6,752 nucleotides of DNA, from positions 1 through 6,752 of the forward strand of contig JAQVQN010000136.1 in assembly GCA_028701555.1 (NCBI GenBank). The letters run 5' to 3'. The DNA is from Kiritimatiellia bacterium (lineage in GTDB: Bacteria > Verrucomicrobiota > Kiritimatiellia > RFP12 > UBA1067). Positions within the stretch are counted from its first letter, which is position 1; each line of letters starts with the position of its first letter. The position numbers and the translations under genes are program-made. The notes under the pieces are model-generated. The model worked only from the letters and a program-made list of their open reading frames with translations. It made no database searches and was not told the DNA's origin. Shown piece by piece: positions 1-6,602 of this stretch.

Positions 1-8
1 AGCAGTTG

Positions 9-29
9 AGCGGCGCACTGTGCGCCGCT
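9..29. terminator. Perfect GC-rich inverted repeat downstream of polA, possible terminator
   Basis: AGCGGCGCAC and GTGCGCCGCT form a perfect 10-bp inverted repeat around a single central T. As RNA it would fold into a stem of about 8-9 bp with a 3-nt or slightly larger loop. It lies about 70 bp past the polA stop codon, where a terminator would be expected. Read in the polA direction no T-run follows within the 8 bases left in the window, so it is not a classical intrinsic terminator. It could instead be a bidirectional terminator between convergent genes, a protein-binding palindrome or a dispersed intergenic palindrome. Confidence 0.35.
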
Positions 30-99
30 GGTTCCAAGGTTCAAGGGTTTAAGCGTGTCTGACGCCACTGGTTCAAGATAAGACTGCGAGTGGAAACGA

Positions 100-2835
100 T
101 CAATGGGCGGCCAGCCAGTTGTCGCCGGTGCCGATGCTGACATCCAGCGGCACGCCGATGTCCAGCACTGTTTCCATCGCGCTCTTGACCAGTTCGAGGA
201 CAGAGTCGGCTTCCGCGCGAGGCACATCGAAGAGCAGCTCGTCGTGTATCTGCAGCACCATACGGGTTTTCAGCCGCCGCTGTTCCAGTTCGCGGTGGAC
301 GCGGACCATGGCGAGTTTGATCAGGTCGGCGGCGGAACCCTGCACCGGTGTGTTGATGGCGTTGCGTTCGGCCGACTGGCGCGAGGTGTTGTTGCGCGAA
401 GTGATGTCGCGCAGGAAGCGCCGACGCCCGAGGATGGTTTTGGCGTAACCGGTCGCGCGCGCGTCTGCGATGGCTTGCTCCATGTAGGTCTTAACCCCGG
501 GATACTGCGCGAAATAGGTCTCGATCAGCTCGGCGGCCTGCTTGCGCGGCACGCGCAGGCGCTGGCTCAGGCCGAAGGCTGAAATGCCGTAGATGATCCC
601 GAAGTTCACCATCTTGCAGGTGGATCGCATCTCAGCGGTTACCAGCGCGGGCATGACACCGTAGACGCGCGTCGCGGTCTCGGTGTGGATGTCCGCGCCT
701 CGCCGAAAGGCGTCGAGCATGCCGCTGTCGCCGCTGAGCGCCGCCATCACGCGCAGCTCGATCTGCGAATAGTCGGCAGAGAGCAGCACGTGTCCGCTGT
801 CGCGTGCCACAAACGCCTCGCGGATGCGCTGGCCGCGCTCGGTGCGGATCGGTATGTTCTGCAGGTTGGGGTCGGATGACGAAAGGCGTCCGGTTTCGGT
901 CAGCGCCTGGCTGAAAGAGGTGTGTACGCGCCCGGTGGCTGGATCGATGCACTCCGGCAGCTTGTCCACGTATGTGGACTTCAGCTTGCTGCACATGCGG
1001 TGTTCCAGAATCAGCGGCACGATGGGGTGGCGGTCTTGAATCCGGACGAGCACCTCTTCGCCGGTGGCATACTGGCCGCTGGCCGTGCGCGAGGCGTCGG
1101 GATCAAGCTTGAGGTGGTCGAAAAGGATTTCACCGATCTGTTTGGGCGAGGAAGGATTGAAATTGTTGCCGCCTAAATCGCGGATCTTGATTTCCAGGTC
1201 GAGCAGCTCGCGGTCCAGTTCGCGTCCGTATTGCTGCATGGCGGACGCATCGATACGCACCCCGTGGCTTTCCATGTCCAGCAGGACACTGATCAGCGGT
1301 TCCTCGCAATCGGTGAGGGCGCGGAGGCAGCCGCCCGACTGCGCCTCTTGGCGCAAGACGCGGTCCAGTTGCAGCGTGACGTCGGCATCCTCGGCGGCAT
1401 AGTCGCAGATCTCGTCAGGCGTGCGGTCAGCCATGTTGCCCTGGGCCACCCCTTTTTTCTTCTCGCCGATCAGCGCGGTGATCGGTATCGGGTCGTAATG
1501 CAGATACTGGCGGGCGAGGTGATCCATGCCATGACGGTCAGAGGCGTCGACCACGTAATGCGCGAGCATGCTGTCGTGCAGTTCGCCGCGCGCCTCTAGG
1601 CCGTACTGACGCAAGATGGTCAGGTCGAACTTGGCGTTGTGTGCGATCTTGATCTTGAAGGGGTCGCTGAAAAGCTGTTGGAACGGCGCCAGGAATTTTT
1701 GGCAGGCGGCGCGCTCTTCCGGCAGCGGCAGGTACCAGGCCCGGCCCGGGGCGGTGGCGAAGGACATGCCGATGATCCGGTCGTGCCGCGGGTCAAGCCC
1801 GGTGGTCTCCGTGTCGAAAGACCACTCCGGCGCGTCGTTCAAGGCCGTAAGCAGCGCCTGCAAATCTTCCGGCGTCTTGACGCAGACGTATGTGTGGGGC
1901 ACGTCGGACAGAGTCTTCAGTTTGTCTTCCGCGGTTTCTTCAGCGGCTTCGGTGTTGTCGCCGAGCAGGCGGCGGGCGAGGGCGGACAGCTCATATTTCT
2001 TGAGTACCGTGCGCAGGGTTTCGGCATCCATCTCCTGGCGGACGAGATTCTCGATATTGATCTCCAGCGGCACATCCTTGCGGATGGTGGCGAGTTCCCG
2101 GCTTTGCCGCGCCTTGTCGGCGTTGGAGGCGACTTTCTCGGCCAGCTTGCCTTTCAGCTCGGCGGCGTGCGCAAGCACGTTCTCGATGGAGCCGTACTGG
2201 GCGAGCAGGGCGGTGGCGGTCTTCTCGCCCACGCCGGGGATCCCGGGGATGTTGTCCGAGGCGTCGCCGGCCAGGCCCAAGAACTCGACCATCTGGCCGG
2301 GCGAGGTCAGCGACCAGTGCGCGCAGACGGCAGCCTCGTCATAGATTTCCGTCGGGGCGCTGGCCTTGCCGGGCCGGAACAGCAAGGTCTGCGGGCCGAC
2401 CAGTTGAGCCACATCCTTGTCGGGTGTGACGAGATAGGTGGTCCAGCCGGGCATTGATGCGGTGCGCGCGGCGATCGTGCCCATCAGGTCGTCGGCCTCG
2501 AACCCGTCCACGCGCAGGATCGGTATGCGCAGCGCCGCGGCCAGTTCGATGGCCATGGGAATGGCGGCGGCGAGGTCCTCGGGCATCTTCTGGCGCTGGG
2601 CCTTGTATTCGGGGTAGGCCTCATGCCGGAAGGTGGGGGTGGCGGAGTCGAAGACCAGGGCCAGATGGGTGGGGTTGTGTTCGCCCAGAATCTGCATCAG
2701 GCTGTTGGAGAAGCCGGTCAGGGCCGAGGTGTTGAGGCCGGCGCTGGTCACGCGCGGGTTTTTGAGGAACACGAAATGGCCGCGGTACAAGAGCGGCATG
2801 ACATCGATCAGAAAAAGTTTCTTTGGTTCGCTCAC
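100..2835 (-). CDS. polA: DNA polymerase I (5' nuclease, 3'-5' exonuclease and polymerase)
   Basis: Family A DNA polymerase, which removes RNA primers and fills gaps in Okazaki-fragment maturation and excision repair. With the GTG start at 2835 it is 911 residues, close to the E. coli length of 928. The 5' nuclease domain (about 1-290) carries GFEADDL near 111, TPDKD at 137-141 and GDASDNIPGIPGVGEKTA at 190-207. The 3'-5' exonuclease domain (about 310-500) has DTETTGLDP at 341 (D341, E343), NAKFD at 400-404 and YAAED at 479-483, so proofreading looks intact. The polymerase domain has TETGRLSS near 646, motif A DYSQIELR at 688-695, O-helix residues R737, K741, F745 and Y749, and motif C HDE at 864-866. 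I chose GTG because SEPKKLFLID directly precedes the first beta strand as in relatives; the ATG at 2928 only adds a non-homologous tail that reads through a toxin remnant in another frame. AAAGG at 2849-2853 is a weak, distant ribosome binding site, so coupling through the GTGA overlap is plausible. Confidence 0.97.
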   Translation of the reverse strand: MSEPKKLFLIDVMPLLYRGHFVFLKNPRVTSAGLNTSALTGFSNSLMQILGEHNPTHLALVFDSATPTFRHEAYPEYKAQRQKMPEDLAAAIPMAIELAAALRIPILRVDGFEADDLMGTIAARTASMPGWTTYLVTPDKDVAQLVGPQTLLFRPGKASAPTEIYDEAAVCAHWSLTSPGQMVEFLGLAGDASDNIPGIPGVGEKTATALLAQYGSIENVLAHAAELKGKLAEKVASNADKARQSRELATIRKDVPLEINIENLVRQEMDAETLRTVLKKYELSALARRLLGDNTEAAEETAEDKLKTLSDVPHTYVCVKTPEDLQALLTALNDAPEWSFDTETTGLDPRHDRIIGMSFATAPGRAWYLPLPEERAACQKFLAPFQQLFSDPFKIKIAHNAKFDLTILRQYGLEARGELHDSMLAHYVVDASDRHGMDHLARQYLHYDPIPITALIGEKKKGVAQGNMADRTPDEICDYAAEDADVTLQLDRVLRQEAQSGGCLRALTDCEEPLISVLLDMESHGVRIDASAMQQYGRELDRELLDLEIKIRDLGGNNFNPSSPKQIGEILFDHLKLDPDASRTASGQYATGEEVLVRIQDRHPIVPLILEHRMCSKLKSTYVDKLPECIDPATGRVHTSFSQALTETGRLSSSDPNLQNIPIRTERGQRIREAFVARDSGHVLLSADYSQIELRVMAALSGDSGMLDAFRRGADIHTETATRVYGVMPALVTAEMRSTCKMVNFGIIYGISAFGLSQRLRVPRKQAAELIETYFAQYPGVKTYMEQAIADARATGYAKTILGRRRFLRDITSRNNTSRQSAERNAINTPVQGSAADLIKLAMVRVHRELEQRRLKTRMVLQIHDELLFDVPRAEADSVLELVKSAMETVLDIGVPLDVSIGTGDNWLAAH

Positions 2836-2912
2836 GATTTTACGGACGCCTTTGACAGTGAAACCGGCGCGAGATTCCGCCAATACAGAGCACAGGTGTC
2901 TAGAACGACCAT
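2832..2912 (-). pseudogene. Truncated VapC-like PIN-domain toxin remnant (N-terminal 26 codons)
   Basis: This short frame starts at ATG 2912, behind a textbook ribosome binding site (GGAGG at 2918-2922, 5-nt spacer). It begins MVVLDTCALYW and continues to LSKASVKS before TGA at 2832-2834. MxxLDTxALxW is the characteristic opening of VapC/PIN-domain ribonuclease toxins: beta strand 1 with the first catalytic aspartate (D5 here), followed by a weakly conserved stretch ending in LS. An intact VapC has about 125-140 residues, so about 80% is missing, including the remaining acidic residues, and it cannot be an active nuclease. The start follows the antitoxin stop with no gap, as in toxin-antitoxin operons. 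The stop codon shares four bases (GTGA) with the polA start. The family call rests on about 11 strongly typical residues plus operon structure. A translated leader peptide for polA is a possible present-day role. Confidence 0.6.
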
Positions 2913-3055
2913 TCAGACCTCCGTCCATTCTTTTTCAAGTGTATCGGACAATGCCTTTTCCGAGGTCGGTTTAATGAGAGGGCGAAGGTCAGCGAAGACC
3001 TGTTCTGCCAGGCGGAAATAGGCGCCTTCAGTTCCCTTTTTGCAACCGTGCTCAT
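2913..3055 (-). pseudogene. Decayed Phd/YefM-like antitoxin remnant, frameshifted with internal deletion
   Basis: Two reading frames together resemble a Phd/YefM antitoxin. The frame from ATG 3055 gives MSTVAKRELKA, a typical opening (M-x-T/S-V-x-x-x-E-L-K-A). At about 3020-3025 the similarity moves to another frame, YFRLAEQ, which would be the continuation of helix 1 (the family usually has a few residues between LKA and YFR). That frame then runs VFADLRPLIKPTSEK to LEKEWTEV and stops at 2913-2915. The usual central segment (GEE-IVTxRGKPV and the following strands) is absent, so both a frameshift and an internal deletion seem to have occurred. An uninterrupted 64-codon frame from ATG 3107 covers the C-terminal half, but its start lies upstream of the predicted transcription start and its first residues look unrelated. 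The C-terminal part normally binds and neutralises the toxin, and a truncated toxin start follows immediately. The assignment is from motif memory, not a search. Confidence 0.55.
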
Positions 3056-3061
3056 GTATTC

Positions 3062-3083
3062 TTGCATTTGGTCTCATTTGCAA
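3062..3083. promoter_or_regulatory. Possible operator: TTGCA/TGCAA inverted repeat at the antitoxin-polA transcription start
   Basis: TTGCA at 3062-3066 and TGCAA at 3079-3083 form inverted half-sites 12 bp apart. The same stretch contains the direct repeat CATTTG twice (3065-3070 and 3075-3080). It lies between the predicted -10 box and the antitoxin start and covers the expected transcription start near 3079. Phd-type antitoxins repress their own operons through palindromic sites in this position, which makes this a reasonable candidate for the ancestral operator. The half-sites are short, so chance is possible. Confidence 0.3.
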
Positions 3084-3085
3084 CC

Positions 3086-3114
3086 ACATTAGCAGAGGAT
3101 AAGTCATGAGTCAA
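3086..3114 (-). promoter_or_regulatory. Sigma70-like promoter driving the toxin-antitoxin remnant and probably polA
   Basis: On the minus strand a -35 box TTGACT (3109-3114) is separated by exactly 17 bp from a -10 box TAATGT (3086-3091). TGC directly before the -10 makes it an extended -10 element. Transcription would start near 3079, upstream of ATG 3055 and downstream of ATG 3107, which supports ATG 3055 as the original antitoxin start. I found no better promoter between here and the polA GTG, so the polA transcript probably starts here with an untranslated or remnant leader of about 240 nt. Confidence 0.55.
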
Positions 3115-3279
3115 CTAGCACTCGGTAAAGGGCGCATCTGCGATCGGGCGGCATTTTGGAATGCGTTGGCAATGAGTTGCATGTTGTGTGCGCGGGCGGG
3201 TAATGGTATTTTGGATACACGGCAATATCATTTAGGGGATGGCGTTGCATCATGGACTTCGCAGATATTGAAGGCGTAG
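3106..3279 (+). CDS. Possible small protein of 57 residues, unknown function
   Basis: An open frame starts at ATG 3106 behind AGAGG (3094-3098, 7-nt spacer) and ends at TAG 3277-3279. The product begins MSQLALGKGRICDRAAFW, has three cysteines (C12, C25, C28, the last two in CMLC) and no clear transmembrane segment. I recognise no family. It overlaps the start of the AsmA-like gene by 28 bp in another frame, so if translated it could act as a leader coupling translation into that gene. Against it: the ribosome binding site and start lie on the -10/-35 region of the opposite-strand promoter, I see no convincing plus-strand promoter upstream of 3094, and the composition is unremarkable. It may be chance. 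Confidence 0.25.
   Translation: MSQLALGKGRICDRAAFWNALAMSCMLCARAGNGILDTRQYHLGDGVASWTSQILKA
3184..3212 (+). promoter_or_regulatory. Weak candidate promoter for the AsmA-like gene
   Basis: TTGTGT (3184-3189) and TATTTT (3207-3212) are spaced by 17 bp, placing a transcription start near 3219, about 33 nt before ATG 3252. Matches to consensus are only 3/6 and 4/6. If this is the real promoter, the 57-codon ORF at 3106 would not be fully transcribed. An imperfect palindrome, GCAA-TGAG-TTGC (3169-3180), lies just upstream and could be a regulator site. Confidence 0.2.
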
Positions 3280-6200
3280 AAGAGCAAGAGGCGTTGGAGC
3301 ATAATCCGGGGTGCATTACGGGTTTTGCCAGGGCTTTGTTTGCTATGCTCGCGGTGGTGGCTGTGGCCTTTGCGCTGCTGCCAGTCGCTATGTCGTCCGA
3401 TCCCGGGCGCAGGCTGATCCTCGGCAGGGTGAATGCCGCAATCGCACCCGCAAAGGTCTCGGCTGGCGGATGGTCTCTGGGGTGGTTCACTAAAGCCAGC
3501 GTCAGCGAGCCGTTTTATGAGAATCCAGCGCAGGGTGTCGTGTTCCGCGGCGATGAGGTCAGATTCGACCGAGGGCTGCTGCGCCTGCTGCCGGTCGGCA
3601 AGCTTGATCTTGGTACGGTGACGCTGGTCAAGCCGGACATTGCAGTTTCGCTGGTGCCGCAGCCTGTGCCGGAGGTGACGGAGCCTGGAATAAAGCCCAA
3701 GAAAAAAGGCTTCTTCTTTCTGCCGGTGGTTGACGCGGGTTTGGGCTTGGCGTTTGAGGACGGACGCCTGGAAGTGCGCGGCCAAGACGGCGAAGCGCTC
3801 GTCGCGAGCCGGGTCAACGGGCTGGCGCGGATGGAATCCTACCGCAAACCAGCCGATGTTGACTTTAGCATGGCGGTCGGCGGCGGCACGGTCACGCTGC
3901 AAGGGCGCCTCCAGAGCATCAGGGACTTTATCAAGGAACGTGACGATCAAGCGCAGTCCGAGAAAATCTCACTCAAGCTGGTGAATGTGGATGTCACAGC
4001 GCTGCGGCCGCTGATGCTGTATGCCACCGGCAAAGAGTGGCTTGGCGGAGGCACAGCGGACGGTGTAGTGACGGTGGAGCAGTCCGGCAAGGGCAGATTT
4101 GCGGCTGAGTGCGGCATGCTGGTCAATGGTTTTTGCTTGGAGGACGGTGACCGTGCGCGTTCGCCTGCTGGCGATCTGGCGCTGATGGCGGACCTTTGGT
4201 TTGGGGCGGAAGGCATCGAAATACGCAAGTTCGACTTCTCTTCGCCGTGGTTACGGGCGGAGGCCCAGGGCAAGCTGTACGGATGGAAAGACGGCGGCGT
4301 GATGACCGGTAAGCTCAACGCAAAGGCCACCGCGCGAATGCCGGTGATCGCGCGCGATTTCGCATCGGTACTGGGGCTGTCTCCATCGTTCACGATCGAA
4401 AAAGGCGATCTGAACGCAGTCTTCAGTGTCGAGGGCGGTGCAGATGCCTTGCTGTTAGATGCGAAGGCCGAGACATCGGGTTTATTGATGAAATCCGGGG
4501 GTGAGACTTTGACTCTTAAGCCGGAGCCGTCGCTGCTGTTCAAGGCGCGTTTCCCTTACGGAGAGTGGCCTGACGTGGAGACATTTCATTTCAAAGCGCC
4601 GTTCGCGGACGTTTACGGCAAGGGGCGCTTTGACTCTGCGGTTGTAAAAGGGCGCTTGGATCTGACACGCTTCGCGCGTGATTTCAAGAAAATACTCAAA
4701 TACTGCCCGCCGATGGTGGGGTCGGCGTATGTGGATGTGGCTACCAGCTCCGGGGCTGGCATGCTGAAGTTGACATCATTCGTGAAGCTGTCAGATCTGG
4801 CGGTGGAGACGCGGCCAGGGCAAATGGTGGTATTGCCGCAGGGGACGGTGAAGTTTGTCGGCAGTGTGCCTGTGCAGGGTGGTAAACCAGACCGGGAGAT
4901 AAACAACGTTGATTTCAGCGCGGTATTGGATGACGGCAGCATTGAAGGTGGCTGGCAGAGACTGGCTTTGTCAGAGGATGGTAGCGGCACTGTTCTGCGC
5001 GGTCTGTCAGTCAAAAGCAGCCTGGAGATAGCCAGCGCGGGCAGGCTGCTGGGCGGTGTTCTGCCTGCCGCTGCGCAACGCAGGCTGCGCGCCTGGCAGG
5101 GGCGGGTGCTGGCGAACGTGACCGCCGAGATGGCTGGCGGCGTTCTCAAGGCGCTCGTGAATGCGGGCGGGGTGGATTTGCGGCACACTGCGGAGAGCGG
5201 TGTCTGGCGTATCCCTGATGTGCGGCTGGAGGGGGCTGTCAGCCGCGAGGGGCCAAAGGAGGAAGTGAGGCTAGCGGCGGCAGTGGCGGGCGGGGTGGCG
5301 TTTGAGCGCGACGGACAGGTGATTTTCGCCGAGCCCGCAGGCAAAGGCGATGTTGACCTCCGGGTGCTTGCCGGAGGTGACGCGCTGATGGTGCCCAGTT
5401 TGTCCCTTAAGACGGGGCTGCTTGAGATGAACGCTCAAGCCGAAGTGAAGGAGCTGTCCGGCCGCTGCCTGTTGAAGGCCAAAGGCCGCGCGGCGCTGGA
5501 TTTCGCTGAGCTCGCGGGCTTGTTGGATGTCGAGATGCTGGAAGCTTTCGAAATCACCGGACGCAAGGCGCGCGAGTTCAGTTTTGCCGCGCCGCTGGCG
5601 GGCGGGTTGGCCACGGTGATGTCTGAGGGTGAGTTTTCCGGCGCTTCCTGCATCGAGTCGCTGAAGGGCATGGGCATGACGGCGGGGCCTGCCGACATAT
5701 CCGTGCGGTTGTCGCAGGGCGTACTGAAGATGGCGTACGAGCCGGTCTTGAACAGCGGGCGTCTGCGGCTGGTGCCGGAGATTCAGGTCGGTACGCGCGG
5801 TATCACGGTCAGTTGTCCGCCGAAGACCCGCTTGCTGGAGAACGTGGCCATCACCCAGGAGATGGTAGACACGCTGCTGGCCCGAATCAACCCCTTGTTT
5901 CAGGGCAGTGTCGTCAAGAACGGCAAGGTCACGGTCGACCTCAAGAGCTTCGATTATGCGCCTGCTGCTGTGCCTGAAAAACAGGTAGCGTCCGAGATGG
6001 ATATCCTCTTCAGCGGTCTCAGCATGGACATGGGGCCAGCGCTGCGGGAAATCTTGACGATGATCAGGGTCAAAGAGCGGCGTTATGAGGTGGACCGGCT
6101 GCCGGTGCACTTGGTCATCAAAGACGGCCGGGTCAACATGGCGCCTGTGCGCATCGTGGTGGACCGCCAGCCGATAATCTGCAGCGGCTGGGTGGCTTTT

Positions 6201-6446
6201 GACGGTACGATCAAATATCTGATTGAGGTGCCGGTGACCGAGCGGCTGGCAGGACGGGCTGCTGGCAAGGTTCTTGGCAACATGGTCATCAAGATACCCG
6301 TGGCAGGCACGGTAGATGAGCCGCGGCTAGACACCAGCGCCTTGAAGAACGCCATGGCCGACATGTTCAAGAGCGTCGTCAACGAGCAGACGGTGGAGAA
6401 GGTCGGTGACTTCCTGGAGAAGTTGCAGCGCGAGCTGCGCAAGTGA
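3252..6446 (+). CDS. AsmA-like membrane-anchored envelope protein, 1064 residues
   Basis: Predicted inner-membrane protein with a large periplasmic domain of the AsmA type (the clan with AsmA, TamB, YhdP and YdbH, implicated in moving phospholipids between membranes and in outer-membrane homeostasis). An acidic cytoplasmic leader (about 1-20) precedes one transmembrane helix at about 26-47 (FARALFAMLAVVAVAFALLP). The segment after it (AGGWSLGWF at 71-79, then VVFRGDEVRFDRGLLRLLP) matches the usual AsmA opening of W-x-W/F followed by a strand and R-x-x-L-L. A basic, proline-containing linker (KPKKKG, about 148-153) comes next. The rest is repetitive amphipathic beta-strand sequence. The C-terminal region (about 885-1030) has KNGKVTVDLKSFDYAP, an alternating RVNMAPVRIVVDRQPIICSG stretch and VPVTERLAG, as in AsmA C-terminal domains, ending in a charged helix. 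AGGGGA at 3234-3239 is a usable but distant ribosome binding site (12 nt). No partner gene is visible, so the exact substrate is unknown. Confidence 0.8.
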   Translation: MDFADIEGVEEQEALEHNPGCITGFARALFAMLAVVAVAFALLPVAMSSDPGRRLILGRVNAAIAPAKVSAGGWSLGWFTKASVSEPFYENPAQGVVFRGDEVRFDRGLLRLLPVGKLDLGTVTLVKPDIAVSLVPQPVPEVTEPGIKPKKKGFFFLPVVDAGLGLAFEDGRLEVRGQDGEALVASRVNGLARMESYRKPADVDFSMAVGGGTVTLQGRLQSIRDFIKERDDQAQSEKISLKLVNVDVTALRPLMLYATGKEWLGGGTADGVVTVEQSGKGRFAAECGMLVNGFCLEDGDRARSPAGDLALMADLWFGAEGIEIRKFDFSSPWLRAEAQGKLYGWKDGGVMTGKLNAKATARMPVIARDFASVLGLSPSFTIEKGDLNAVFSVEGGADALLLDAKAETSGLLMKSGGETLTLKPEPSLLFKARFPYGEWPDVETFHFKAPFADVYGKGRFDSAVVKGRLDLTRFARDFKKILKYCPPMVGSAYVDVATSSGAGMLKLTSFVKLSDLAVETRPGQMVVLPQGTVKFVGSVPVQGGKPDREINNVDFSAVLDDGSIEGGWQRLALSEDGSGTVLRGLSVKSSLEIASAGRLLGGVLPAAAQRRLRAWQGRVLANVTAEMAGGVLKALVNAGGVDLRHTAESGVWRIPDVRLEGAVSREGPKEEVRLAAAVAGGVAFERDGQVIFAEPAGKGDVDLRVLAGGDALMVPSLSLKTGLLEMNAQAEVKELSGRCLLKAKGRAALDFAELAGLLDVEMLEAFEITGRKAREFSFAAPLAGGLATVMSEGEFSGASCIESLKGMGMTAGPADISVRLSQGVLKMAYEPVLNSGRLRLVPEIQVGTRGITVSCPPKTRLLENVAITQEMVDTLLARINPLFQGSVVKNGKVTVDLKSFDYAPAAVPEKQVASEMDILFSGLSMDMGPALREILTMIRVKERRYEVDRLPVHLVIKDGRVNMAPVRIVVDRQPIICSGWVAFDGTIKYLIEVPVTERLAGRAAGKVLGNMVIKIPVAGTVDEPRLDTSALKNAMADMFKSVVNEQTVEKVGDFLEKLQRELRK

Positions 6447-6485
6447 TGTGCTTGCGGATAGTGTGGCAAAAAGTATAAACATTCA

Positions 6486-6511
6486 GGCAGTTTGTACATT
6501 GTTTTACTGCC
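6486..6511 (+). terminator. Weak hairpin after the AsmA-like gene
   Basis: GGCAGT (6486-6491) pairs with ACTGCC (6506-6511) across a 14-nt T-rich loop, followed by a broken T-tract (GTTTCTGGTT). A 6-bp stem with a long loop is poor for an intrinsic terminator, but it sits 40 bp past the stop codon, where one would be expected. It overlaps the candidate promoter for the next gene. Confidence 0.25.
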
Positions 6512-6526
6512 GTTTCTGGTTAAAAT
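6499..6526 (+). promoter_or_regulatory. Candidate promoter for the gene starting at 6650
   Basis: TTGTTT (6499-6504) is followed after 16 bp by TAAAAT (6521-6526), a 5/6 match to the -10 consensus. Transcription would start near 6533, giving a leader of about 117 nt that contains the tandem repeat at 6603-6630. The -35 match is only 3/6. Confidence 0.3.
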
Positions 6527-6602
6527 CTATGCAGTGTTGTGTCGCATAGGATGCTCGTGTTTTTAGTTTTGTCTAACTCCGATTTATATCTCAGCTTTTA
6601 TC

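Noticed and set aside
103..582. Plus-strand open frame of 159 codons opposite the polA polymerase domain
   Set aside because: Antisense shadow of a strongly conserved polymerase region; no start context or motif supports it.
1639..2457. Long plus-strand open frame (272 codons) opposite polA
   Set aside because: It is antisense to the well-supported polA exonuclease region. The product is rich in G, R and V with no family motifs, as expected for a GC-rich shadow frame.
2836..2928. 31-residue N-terminal extension of PolA from ATG 2928
   Set aside because: The added residues resemble no PolA and read through the toxin remnant in another frame; the ATG has only a poor ribosome binding site, and the core starts right after the GTG at 2835.
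3239..3271. ATG at 3239 as an alternative start for the AsmA-like gene
   Set aside because: It is out of frame with the AsmA-like gene and reaches a stop codon after 10 codons.
3228..3950. Minus-strand open frame of 240 codons opposite the start of the AsmA-like gene
   Set aside because: H-, R- and Q-rich composition with no motif, fully antisense to the AsmA-like coding sequence.
5271..6110. Minus-strand open frame of 279 codons opposite the AsmA-like C-terminus
   Set aside because: Low-plausibility H-, R- and Q-rich product, antisense to the region carrying AsmA-like C-terminal motifs.
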